From Flavobacteriales bacterium (GTDB lineage Bacteria > Bacteroidota > Bacteroidia > Flavobacteriales_F > PHOS-HE28), in the NCBI GenBank assembly GCA_020635715.1, contig JACJZG010000035.1, forward strand, positions 1-12,739: a DNA stretch of 12,739 bases. Direction: 5' to 3'. The notes under the pieces were generated by a model. The model did no database searches and was not told the DNA's origin. It was given only the letters and a program-made list of their open reading frames with translations. This document shows positions 5,223-12,326 of this stretch, one piece after another (position 1 is the stretch's first letter; every line of letters begins with the position of its first letter). The position numbers and the translations under genes were made by a program.

Positions 5223-7517
5223 ATGGCCCGGTATACTTTACGAAGACCGCTAAGGCTTCAGCTGGCCCTGATGACGCTTGCCACGTGGCTCTGCGGATGC
5301 TCGGATACAATTCCGGGAACGGAGGAGGAAGAAGAGCATGTTGCGCCCCAGGAGGCCATGGATCCACACATATGGCCGCTGACGGACAGTCTGATCACCG
5401 CCTGGGAGCAGGAGCTGTCGTATGCATTGGCGTCCGGTCGGCAACAACATGCGGGACAACTCGCCTTCCGACTGGGGTACGTGATGCTGATGACCGAGAA
5501 TGACAGTCTTTACGACTTGGGTGGCATGCTGCGGGATGCCGGACCTGACCTTCAAATGCAGGGGATCATCTGGCAGTCCCTGGGCTTATTGCAGCACATG
5601 GACCGGGGCGGCACCAGGGATCTGCTGCGGCAGGCAAAGTTGGAGGCACATGATGGGAGCGCCCCCAGCGACCGGTTGCTGATGGACCTGGCCTTGATGC
5701 GGGTGTTCGCGTCAGAGCGTGACACCACGAGTGCGGACTCCCTGGCGGCCCACTTGTCTGCGCCAAGCGCGGCTTCCGACTTGGCGGCGTTGGATATCCT
5801 GCTGAACCAAGCCAGGGTCCACCTCGATGCAGGGGACCCCACTCGGGCTCGCGCGCTGTACTTCGAAGCCCTTTCGGCGACGGATGCGCTGGGGGATCCC
5901 TTGATGCTGGGCAACGCACAACTCGGCATCGGCTGGTCTTATTCCGACGCTGGCGACAATGCGCGGGCGGCTTTGTGGTACTCCCGGGCCCTGCAGGCCT
6001 TTCGAACGGCAGGCCATACACGCGGCCTGGTTGGGGTGTTGGACGCGTTGGCATACACCTATTGGGGCACGCTGTCGCCGGACCAAGTGCTTCCTTACTG
6101 GCAGGAGGCGCTGGAACTGGCCAGGGCCGAAGGCATGTCCCGTAAGACTGCGCTGATCCAATTGAACCTGGCCCGGTTCATTGCCGACCAGGACAGCCTT
6201 GGCCTGAAGCTGATCGGTGTTGAGCCCACGAACTGGAAGGATACCGCCATGCACCTGGTACACCAAAGCCAGCTGGGCCTTCTGCAAGCGGGGGATGTGC
6301 GATACTTCATGACGGCCAAGCGTATCGAGGCCGGCATCTTGAACCATGCGGGCGAGATCGAACGCAGTATCGCCATCACCCGGCAGCTTTTGGACACCGC
6401 ACGCAGGCGCGATGACCGGCAGGAAGTGGCGAGGACCCTCGTGGACATCGCCTCCAATGAGAACGCGCTCGGGCACTATCCATCGGCCATCCGGCATTTG
6501 GAAGAGGCGATCGCGATCTGGGAACAGACCGGCGTCCCGGGATCGCTGCTGAACGCTCTGCCGCGTTACAAATTCGCCCTGGAGCGCACACATCGCTACA
6601 GGGAAGCCCTGCAAGTGGCGGACCGGATCAAAGCGCTCGGTGACTCCCTCCGCGGGATCGAGGTGACCGACCGGCTGGCCCAGATGGACCTTAAGCACCG
6701 GTTCGCCGAGGAACAATTGACCGACAGCCTGGAGCATGCCCAGGAGCTGGCATTGGAGCGCCGGGACCGGGAGCAGCAGGTGGCGCGACAACGGGCCCGC
6801 ACGCGCATGGCCCTGGGTGGTGGCCTCGTTCTGCTGGCCGCGAGCGGTGCGCTTTTCCTGCTGGACCGACGTCGCCGTCATGAGCGCTTCGCCCGACAGG
6901 CCGCCCAGCTCGAGACCAAGGCCTTGCGAGCCCAGATGGACCCGCACTTCATCGGCAACACCCTGCACGCCGTGAACGCCTACCTGCTGGCCAACGATGC
7001 AGCATCGGCCAGCACCCTGCTGTCCCGCTTCGCGAAATGGATCCGCATCACCCTGGAGAGCAGCCGCAAGGAATACGTGTCGCTGGGCGAGGACCTCGAT
7101 GCCATGCGCACCTACCTGGCGTTGGAACAGGCACGCACCGGTGACCGCTTCACTTTTTCCATCGCCCTTCCGGAGGAGGAGGAACTGCAGCACGTGCGTA
7201 TACCGCCCATGCTCGTGCAACCCGTGCTGGAGAACGCCATTGTTCACGGGGTGCTGCCCCTTAAGGGAACGGGCCACATCCAACTGCAGGTGCGTGAGGA
7301 AGGGGACCACCTGCTGATCACCGTGGAGGACAACGGCGTGGGGCGCAAGGCCGCACCCGCTTCGGAGAGCAGCAGCGTGAAAAAAAGTTCGCTGAGCGCA
7401 CGGATCACCCGCGAGCGGCTCCAGCTCTTGAGCGAACGTACTGGGCAGCGGGCGGACCTGCGCATCGTGGACCTGACCCGAGGCACGCGCGTGGAGATCC
7501 GCCTGCCATTCGCCTAG
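5223..7517 (+). CDS. TPR sensor histidine kinase of the LytS/YehU type
   Basis: This encodes 764 residues. The N-terminus (residues 8-26) is basic then hydrophobic and ends in LCGC, a lipobox-like site with C26 as the possible lipidated residue. Residues 190-475 contain several TPR-like helical pairs (for example AGDPTRARALYFEAL and LGHYPSAIRHLEEAIAIWEQ) that should form the periplasmic sensor. A charged coiled coil (about 497-528) leads into one membrane helix (about 529-547, MALGGGLVLLAASGALFLL). The catalytic half follows: the His_kinase motif LRAQMDPHFIGNTLHAV with phospho-acceptor H575, the N box with N671 (VLENAIVHGV), and the ATP-binding loop EDNGVG (702-707). The family usually reads QMNPHFIFN, so D573 and G577 are unusual. 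It should autophosphorylate and pass phosphate to the LytTR regulator at 8627. A barrel gene lies between them. ATG 5223 is chosen because it gives the signal peptide. Confidence 0.9.
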   Translation: MARYTLRRPLRLQLALMTLATWLCGCSDTIPGTEEEEEHVAPQEAMDPHIWPLTDSLITAWEQELSYALASGRQQHAGQLAFRLGYVMLMTENDSLYDLGGMLRDAGPDLQMQGIIWQSLGLLQHMDRGGTRDLLRQAKLEAHDGSAPSDRLLMDLALMRVFASERDTTSADSLAAHLSAPSAASDLAALDILLNQARVHLDAGDPTRARALYFEALSATDALGDPLMLGNAQLGIGWSYSDAGDNARAALWYSRALQAFRTAGHTRGLVGVLDALAYTYWGTLSPDQVLPYWQEALELARAEGMSRKTALIQLNLARFIADQDSLGLKLIGVEPTNWKDTAMHLVHQSQLGLLQAGDVRYFMTAKRIEAGILNHAGEIERSIAITRQLLDTARRRDDRQEVARTLVDIASNENALGHYPSAIRHLEEAIAIWEQTGVPGSLLNALPRYKFALERTHRYREALQVADRIKALGDSLRGIEVTDRLAQMDLKHRFAEEQLTDSLEHAQELALERRDREQQVARQRARTRMALGGGLVLLAASGALFLLDRRRRHERFARQAAQLETKALRAQMDPHFIGNTLHAVNAYLLANDAASASTLLSRFAKWIRITLESSRKEYVSLGEDLDAMRTYLALEQARTGDRFTFSIALPEEEELQHVRIPPMLVQPVLENAIVHGVLPLKGTGHIQLQVREEGDHLLITVEDNGVGRKAAPASESSSVKKSSLSARITRERLQLLSERTGQRADLRIVDLTRGTRVEIRLPFA

Positions 7518-7559
7518 GCGCCTGACCGCCCACCGGTTCCTTTCCGCACACCGCCGGAT

Positions 7560-7589
7560 CCTCGGCCGGGCTGGGACATCGCACCGAGG
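7560..7589 (+). terminator. Possible terminator hairpin after the kinase gene
   Basis: CCTCGG (7560-7565) pairs exactly with CCGAGG (7584-7589) across an 18-base loop, 42 bases after the kinase stop, and a TTTT run follows at 7598-7601. The stem is short for its loop. A second small hairpin, CGTCG (7606-7610) with CGACG (7615-7619), lies just upstream of the barrel gene and may belong to its leader. Confidence 0.3.
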
Positions 7590-7644
7590 CCAGGGAGTTT
7601 TGACCCGTCGGAACCGACGAACAACCTCAAAACCCCTGGTCAAC

Positions 7645-8274
7645 ATGAACACACAAAGCATCCTCCGCAACCTGGTCCTCGGTCTCACCCTGGTCAGCAC
7701 CATCGCATCCCGGGCACAGGACCCCGCCTTCGCCAAGGGCACCTTCGGCATAAACGCCGGCATCGGCATCGGTGGCGTACGTGCCAGTTACCTGAACGCC
7801 TACGACAGTCACTACAGCACCAGTCCCACCTTCTGCCTCAGCCTGGAGCGGGGCGTGGCCGAGGCTGGTCCCGGCACCGTGGGAGTGGGTGCCTTCATCG
7901 GCCATCGTTGGACCCGCTACGCGGATGACAACAGCTATGGCAGCGTGACCTATTCCTACGATGAACGTTGGTCCCGCACCACGGTGGGCGTGCGTGGGGC
8001 GTGGCACCTGGCCCAATGGGTGCCGGCGGACAAGCTGGACCTCTACGCCGGTGTAATGGTGGGCTACGCGTTCGTGGGCTACCGCGACCGCAGCACCCGC
8101 ACGGTGTATGGCGAGACCACCAGCTACGATACCGGCACTCGTGTGCGGCACGGCTATGCGGACTGGAGCACCTTCGTGGGCGCACGCTATTTCTTCACCC
8201 GCCATCTGGGTGCCTACGCCGAGGCCGGATACGGCGTGAACTACCTGAACCTCGGACTTGCGTTCCGTTTCTGA
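7645..8274 (+). CDS. Predicted outer-membrane beta-barrel protein
   Basis: This encodes 209 residues from ATG 7645. An upstream TTG at 7600 would add 15 Arg/Thr-rich residues and spoil the leader. The signal peptide is MNTQSILRNLVLGLTLVSTI, with cleavage probably after SRAQ (about 24). The mature part alternates polar and aromatic/hydrophobic residues in short strands. Examples are FGINAGIGIGGVRASYL, TVGVGAFIGHRWTRYA, KLDLYAGVMVGYAFVGYRD and YADWSTFVGARYFF. It ends in LGLAFRF, with the C-terminal Phe typical of barrel proteins recognised by the BAM complex. About eight strands fit this length, in the OmpA/OmpW-like size class. Its position between a kinase and its likely response regulator suggests it is either regulated by or informs that system; this is inference. 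A strong hairpin follows at 8312. Confidence 0.8.
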   Translation: MNTQSILRNLVLGLTLVSTIASRAQDPAFAKGTFGINAGIGIGGVRASYLNAYDSHYSTSPTFCLSLERGVAEAGPGTVGVGAFIGHRWTRYADDNSYGSVTYSYDERWSRTTVGVRGAWHLAQWVPADKLDLYAGVMVGYAFVGYRDRSTRTVYGETTSYDTGTRVRHGYADWSTFVGARYFFTRHLGAYAEAGYGVNYLNLGLAFRF

Positions 8275-8311
8275 TCTCCGATGTGAGGTCCGTCCCGCAA
8301 GGGGCGACCAG

Positions 8312-8353
8312 GGCGACGCCCCGGTGTTCGATGGAACATCCGGGGCGTTCGCC
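8312..8353 (+). terminator. Strong 18-pair hairpin after the beta-barrel gene
   Basis: The left arm 8312-8329 pairs with the right arm 8334-8353: GGCGA with TCGCC, CGCCCCGG with CCGGGGCG, and TGTTC with GAACA. There are only two single-base bulges (T8339 and T8348), and the loop is GATG. It begins 37 bases after the barrel stop. It is the strongest hairpin in the window. No T tract follows, so it may act as a transcript-end stabiliser or need a factor for termination. Confidence 0.6.
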
Positions 8354-8376
8354 TGGGCCATCACCCGCGTCCGAAC

Positions 8377-8414
8377 GGTCGGTCCGTTGCTCCTGTGGTG
8401 GTCCGGACCCGACC
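8377..8414. repeat. Second inverted repeat of the hairpin cluster
   Basis: GGTCGGTCCG (8377-8386) pairs with CGGA (8404-8407) and CCGACC (8409-8414). This gives ten pairs with one bulged C and a 17-base loop. It lies 23 bases after the strong hairpin. Confidence 0.5.
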
Positions 8415-8445
8415 AGGAAATGATCGGTCGACCCTGCCGGATGTC

Positions 8446-8461
8446 CCGGTCTCCGGACCGG
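8446..8461. repeat. Third inverted repeat of the hairpin cluster
   Basis: CCGGTC (8446-8451) pairs with GACCGG (8456-8461) around the tetraloop TCCG. It shares the GGTC/CCGG theme of the preceding inverted repeat, so the two may be related by duplication. Confidence 0.5.
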
Positions 8462-8626
8462 TTCCTTCGAGGCTCCTGCCGGTTCCTCGACATGGACCTA
8501 TTGAAATGGGCAAAAGAGCGCCTCATGCCCCTTCCCCTTGGGAATTTCCAACATGTTGTTGATCGGGCTTAGGATTTGCTCATGAGCCTGCAGGAGGATA
8601 CCTTGGTGATCCCTACGCCCGATCCC

Positions 8627-9370
8627 ATGCGAACCACGGCGATCATCGTTGATGATGAACCGCATTTCCAGGACCTGCTGGCCGAGCTGCTGCGGACACG
8701 CTTTCCAAGCTTCCAGTTGCTGGGGAAAGCGGGTGATGTGCAGGCAGGTGCCGATCTCGTGAACGAGAAGCATCCGGACCTGTTGTTCCTGGACGTGGAA
8801 TTGGGGGAGATGACCGGCTTTGATCTATTGAAGCGACTGACACCACCGGAACCGATCGTGGTGTTCGCCACCGCCCATGCCGGATATGCGGTGAAGGCGA
8901 TCAAGTTCAATGCGCTCGATTACCTGGTGAAGCCCTTCGACCCGGAGGAGTTCGACACTGCCGTGACCAAGGCGCTGCGCAAACTGGAAGAGAGCGGAAG
9001 GCCGCAACGCATTCCGGGCCTGCTCGGCAGTGTGGTGAGCGACCGGCAGATCGCACTGCCCGATGCCAGGGGATTGAACGTGCTGCACCTGGACGACATC
9101 CTGCATTGCAGCAGCGACAATGCCTACACGAACGTGCATGTGCGCACGGAGAAAAAGCCCATCCTCGTGACCCGGCCCTTGAGCCTCTTCGATGAATACC
9201 TGGCGGACAAGGGCTTCGTGCGCATCCACCAGAGCCACCTGGTGAACCACAAGCACATCAAGCGCTACATCCGGGGCGAAGGCGGAGAGGTGGTGCTGAG
9301 CGATGATACCAATCTGCCGGTGAGCCGAAGGATGAAGGCGCAACTGATGGAGATGCTAGAACGAATTTGA
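8627..9370 (+). CDS. LytTR-family response regulator
   Basis: This encodes 247 residues from ATG 8627. In-frame alternatives are TTG 8576, ATG 8582 and GTG 8606; the last has AGGAGG at 8592-8597. I chose 8627 because the receiver domain begins directly there (TTAIIVDDEPHF). The receiver spans about 1-120, with acidic pair D9-D10, phospho-acceptor D56 (DLLFLDVE), T82 and K102 (YLVKPFD). The LytTR DNA-binding domain spans about 145-245, with the typical FVRIHQSHLVNHKHIKRY and the late LPVSRRMK. The family works with LytS/YehU-type kinases, and the kinase at 5223 is the obvious partner. It should bind DNA as a dimer at paired sites and regulate envelope or export genes. The beta-barrel gene and the hairpin-rich stretch upstream are the nearest possible targets. 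Confidence 0.92.
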   Translation: MRTTAIIVDDEPHFQDLLAELLRTRFPSFQLLGKAGDVQAGADLVNEKHPDLLFLDVELGEMTGFDLLKRLTPPEPIVVFATAHAGYAVKAIKFNALDYLVKPFDPEEFDTAVTKALRKLEESGRPQRIPGLLGSVVSDRQIALPDARGLNVLHLDDILHCSSDNAYTNVHVRTEKKPILVTRPLSLFDEYLADKGFVRIHQSHLVNHKHIKRYIRGEGGEVVLSDDTNLPVSRRMKAQLMEMLERI

Positions 9371-9493
9371 ATCATGGACGCCATTTTCTCGATGACCGCT
9401 GCCGGATCCTCGTTGGGTGTGGTCATGGGTACGATCGGTAAACAGTTTTGGGTCGTGAACGGTGATGAAGCCGGGCACCAAAGACCTTGAACG

Positions 9494-10066
9494 ATGAACG
9501 ATCCAGCCTACCTGTTCCTTCGCAACATGCCACCGGTCCTATTGACGGCTTGTACCCTGTTTATCAGCTCCTGCCAGAAGGAGGACCTGCTCCCCGGAGC
9601 AGGTGCCACACCATCCCAACCTGATGACATCAGTGCGAGTATCCATCTCAATGGACAGCTGATAGAACTGGAGAGCTGGAGTTGTTCCAGTGGCCCCTTC
9701 GGCGCCGGGGTGCATGTCACGGTCGCGTCGTTCGCCAATGCCGTAGAGCACTGGACCCTGGTGGTCTCGACCTATCTACCGGATACACTGACCTTCCCTT
9801 GCACCTGGGAATACCCCTCAGGAGGTGGCCATGGTGGTGCCGCTCTGGCTTGTTGGCCGGATTACCCCTCCACAGCTGGTCATCGGGAGTATGTGATGAA
9901 CGTGGATGCTCCCGGGACCATGACGATCACGCGATCGGACCATGCATCCGGAGGGCGCATGGAAGGCTCCTTTGACCTTCAAGGACTCGAAGAACGGGAT
10001 CACGACGGGAACGTGCTCTCCACGAACAACACGCTCAGCGGCACCTTCAGCATCGAGATCCAATGA
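9494..10066 (+). CDS. Predicted lipoprotein of unknown function
   Basis: This encodes 190 residues. The leader runs to a lipobox FISSC with C27 as the lipidated residue, after the hydrophobic stretch MPPVLLTACTLF. ATG 9494 is preferred to ATG 9527 because it keeps R11 before the hydrophobic core. The mature part is beta-rich and Gly/Ser/Thr-rich. It begins with a segment ISASIHLNGQLIELESW (about 46-62) that resembles the first strands of small Bacteroidota lipoproteins carrying a beta-sandwich domain. It ends with GRMEGSFDLQG and LSGTFSIEIQ, the closing strands of that kind of domain. Four cysteines beyond the lipid site (64, 102, 119 plus the leader's C20) might allow a disulfide. It follows the response regulator by 123 bases. 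A short inverted repeat (10069-10084, CCTGC with GCAGG) lies just after the stop. Confidence 0.7.
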   Translation: MNDPAYLFLRNMPPVLLTACTLFISSCQKEDLLPGAGATPSQPDDISASIHLNGQLIELESWSCSSGPFGAGVHVTVASFANAVEHWTLVVSTYLPDTLTFPCTWEYPSGGGHGGAALACWPDYPSTAGHREYVMNVDAPGTMTITRSDHASGGRMEGSFDLQGLEERDHDGNVLSTNNTLSGTFSIEIQ

Positions 10067-10127
10067 ACCCTGCCGACCCGCAGGTGCTGCCTTATACCGA
10101 TAACATCGACCCCAAATACCACACAGC

Positions 10128-11198
10128 ATGACGAAGATGATGACCCTCGCCGCAGTTGCCGGGCTGCTGTTCTCGGCGAAAGTGGACGCCAAGATCTGGC
10201 GCGTGAACAGTACTCCTGGCTTTTCAGCCGATGCATCGGACCTGGTCGATCTTTTCGACAACGTGAATGTTATGCCCTTTGATACCATTCATCTGGAGGG
10301 TTCTACGATCACATATACTCCAAGCCAGGTCACCTGTGACATTCCCTTGGTGTTCATCGGTCCAGGCTTCTACCTTGGGTTGCCGAACGGGAACCAGGGC
10401 CTGCAGGCGAACGAGACATACGCCACCATCACCAAGACCCTGACTTTAGGGCCTAATGCTGCGGGAACAAGGATGTATGGCATCCGCTTCAATGTGGGCT
10501 CAAGTACGGCGCTGAATGTACAGTGTTCCGATGTGGTCATTTCCCGAAACCTTTTCGATGGCAATACATGGGCTATCGTATTCGTTGGGAGCAGCACCTT
10601 CCAGAACATCATGATCAGCAAGAACTACTTCCTGAGTTCATCCATCGGTGAATCACCGGACGCGCAAACCTTTCCTGTTGTGCATATATCCAACAATATT
10701 TTCGTGGACTCCTTTCTCGAATTCACTGGAGCGAATGACTCCTATGCTGGAGTCGTGATACGAAGCAATGTATTCTCCTCATGGATGAATGGGGATTTTT
10801 GCCAGATCAATGGCGCCGAACTACATGACAACATATTTGCCCTGACGGGCGCCACTGCCTCCATTTCTACTCAGGGAAATCTGATCCACTATAACCTGGC
10901 TTCGGGAAGTAGCTTCCTTCCGAACGGTGGGGGGAACGTCAACAATGTGAACGGTGTGGATATGACCACAGTATTCGAAGGGGCCGGAAGCGTGGATGCC
11001 ATGTTCGCCCTGCAACCCGGTGTGGATGTCCTATATCCGGCCTCAGATGGCGGTGAACGCGGGATCTTCGGTGGCTCCGATCCCTATGTGCTGAGCGGCA
11101 TCCCACCAGTGCCGACGATCTATCACCTCTTGGTCCCGACCAATGCGCAGGCGGGAACGCCCCTGCTGGTCGAGATCAGCACACGCAGCAACGACTGA
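10128..11198 (+). CDS. Secreted right-handed beta-helix protein
   Basis: This encodes 356 residues. The signal peptide is MTKMMTLAAVAGLLFSAKVDA, with cleavage after about residue 21. Residues 50-270 consist of short strand-turn repeats of the parallel beta-helix type. Examples are NVQCSDVVISRNLFDGNTWAIVF, NIMISKNYFLSSS, VVHISNNIFVDSF, GVVIRSNVFSSWMNG and AELHDNIFALTG, with Asn ladders ahead of each turn. The C-terminal part GGERGIFGGSDPYVLSGIPPVPTIY (about 307-331) is a closing motif that I know from many exported Bacteroidota beta-helix proteins. There are no visible catalytic motifs of a pectate lyase, so adhesion or surface structure is as likely as an enzyme role. There is no own T9SS C-terminal domain; the following gene, 4 bases away, has one. 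The two are almost certainly co-transcribed. Confidence 0.75.
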   Translation: MTKMMTLAAVAGLLFSAKVDAKIWRVNSTPGFSADASDLVDLFDNVNVMPFDTIHLEGSTITYTPSQVTCDIPLVFIGPGFYLGLPNGNQGLQANETYATITKTLTLGPNAAGTRMYGIRFNVGSSTALNVQCSDVVISRNLFDGNTWAIVFVGSSTFQNIMISKNYFLSSSIGESPDAQTFPVVHISNNIFVDSFLEFTGANDSYAGVVIRSNVFSSWMNGDFCQINGAELHDNIFALTGATASISTQGNLIHYNLASGSSFLPNGGGNVNNVNGVDMTTVFEGAGSVDAMFALQPGVDVLYPASDGGERGIFGGSDPYVLSGIPPVPTIYHLLVPTNAQAGTPLLVEISTRSND

Positions 11199-11202
11199 AG
11201 CC

Positions 11203-11985
11203 ATGTGGAAGCAGCTCTTGATCGGTGGATCGCTGATGCTCAGCATGGCGGCCACAGGACAGAACGCCGATATCGTGCGCGGCGAGTACTGGATCGATAC
11301 GGATGCCGGATTCGGCAATGAGATCGCTTTCTCGCCTGCTTTGGTGCCAGGCGCGGATGTTATGGCCAGCATCACCGTCCCGACCTCGGGCCTTACGACC
11401 GGGTTCCATGTGCTGGGCTACCGCACCCTCGATGACGATGGCCATTGGAGCCTCACCAATACTCGGACCCTTTACGTGGCGGACAGCTCAAGCGGGTTCG
11501 TTGTACGGGCGGAGTCCTTCTGGGACGTTGATCCGGGGTTCGGCATGGGCGATCCAGTGGCTGGATGGACCCCAGGAGCAGATGTGGCCGGAATGTTTTA
11601 TACAACCGTACCTCCATCCTTGGATACTGGATACCACAGATTGTTCTTGCGCACCTTGGATGATCGAGGTCGATGGAGTCTGACGAATTGGAGCATGGAT
11701 ACGATCCATGTGTCCGAAATGAGCGTGGGTGTTCTTCCGGGTATGGCTACAGGCTCTGAAATGAACGTCTACCCCAACCCTTTCGCCGAGCAGTTCACGG
11801 TGCAGCCTGCGGATGACCGGCCGATGCGCGTCATCCTCTATGACCCGCAAGGCAAGCTGGTGGTGGATCGCGTCATTCACTCGCAGACGGTTCTGGATCT
11901 CGTGGGAAATGCGTCCGGGATATACACCGCATTCTTCTGGAAGGATAGGAAAGTGATCTACAAGGTCCCCTTGATCAAACGGTGA
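11203..11985 (+). CDS. T9SS cargo protein with a tandem internal repeat and type A sorting domain
   Basis: This encodes 260 residues from ATG 11203. An in-frame upstream start at 11143 overlaps the beta-helix gene and lacks a leader. The signal peptide is MWKQLLIGGSLMLSMAATGQ. Two homologous repeats follow. Residues 26-92 begin RGEYWIDTDAGFG and end TLDDDGHWSLTN plus a strand. Residues 102-170 begin RAESFWDVDPGFG and end TLDDRGRWSLTN plus a strand. Each probably forms one beta-sandwich module. Residues 187-260 are a T9SS type A C-terminal sorting domain: NVYPNPFAEQFTV, then RVILYDPQGKLV, GIYTAFFW and final VPLIKR. This directs export across the outer membrane and removal of the tail, often with attachment to the surface. 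The gene starts 4 bases after the beta-helix gene, so they look like one unit. Confidence 0.88.
   Translation: MWKQLLIGGSLMLSMAATGQNADIVRGEYWIDTDAGFGNEIAFSPALVPGADVMASITVPTSGLTTGFHVLGYRTLDDDGHWSLTNTRTLYVADSSSGFVVRAESFWDVDPGFGMGDPVAGWTPGADVAGMFYTTVPPSLDTGYHRLFLRTLDDRGRWSLTNWSMDTIHVSEMSVGVLPGMATGSEMNVYPNPFAEQFTVQPADDRPMRVILYDPQGKLVVDRVIHSQTVLDLVGNASGIYTAFFWKDRKVIYKVPLIKR
11278..11712 (+). repeat. Tandem protein-level repeat, two copies
   Basis: Copy 1 is 11278-11478 and copy 2 is 11506-11712. They share W(F/I)D-D-(A/P)GFG, PGADV, the tyrosine strand (TGFHVLGYRTLDD / TGYHRLFLRTLDD) and the WSLTN motif. The copies are similar in protein but clearly diverged in DNA, so this is an old duplication rather than a recent one. 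Confidence 0.8.
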
Positions 11986-12326
11986 TCGTGAGTATACGAA
12001 TGCTTCGATCATGTCGCCTTCAAGGATGGATCTCACGACCGAATGCCTGCATCGATCCACCGCCGGATACTGGATGCGCACCGCCAGATACTCGGCGGCG
12101 CTGGGTCTTCGGTGACATGTGATCGTGCTTTACGTTCGTAACAACAGGATACCATGCTCGCCATCATCTTTCTTTCAGCGGGGCTCATGCTACTCCCCGT
12201 ATTCATCCAGCACGCTCGACCGTATTCCGGACATGATCAGGTATCGCGTGCCGATCGATCCCGTCCATTCGGTACTTCTCACAGACTTCAGAGCCCATGA
12301 CGCTCAAAAACGAACCCATTCTCATA
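11986..12326. other. 341-base region without a convincing gene; two-copy 21-base direct repeat
   Basis: The open frame 12119-12343 (GTG start) gives a Ser/Arg/His-rich peptide with no domain and overlaps the next gene in another frame. A short inverted repeat TGATCG (11983-11988) with CGATCA (12006-12011) could help end the T9SS transcript. At 12058-12099 a 21-base unit beginning CACCGCCGGATACT occurs twice in tandem. The second copy begins CACCGCCAGATACT and diverges after 14 bases. The promoter of the next gene should lie in 12100-12326, but no consensus was recognised. Confidence 0.4.

Larger units (their letters stand above)
8275..8626. other. 352-base gene-free stretch rich in palindromes
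   Basis: No open frame here has coding character. The first two thirds hold three successive hairpins (8312-8353, 8377-8414 and 8446-8461) and a 9-base direct repeat CCGGTTCCT (8458-8466 and 8479-8487; a third copy is at 7533-7541). The last third, from about 8500, is AT-richer and should carry the promoter of the response regulator. TAGGATTTG (8570-8578) loosely resembles the Bacteroidota -7 element, without a well-placed partner. Confidence 0.5.

Noticed and set aside
5712..7769. A 685-residue open frame on the minus strand, antisense to the kinase
   Set aside because: It mirrors the kinase coding sequence, contains no recognisable domain, and runs through the kinase catalytic motifs in antisense.
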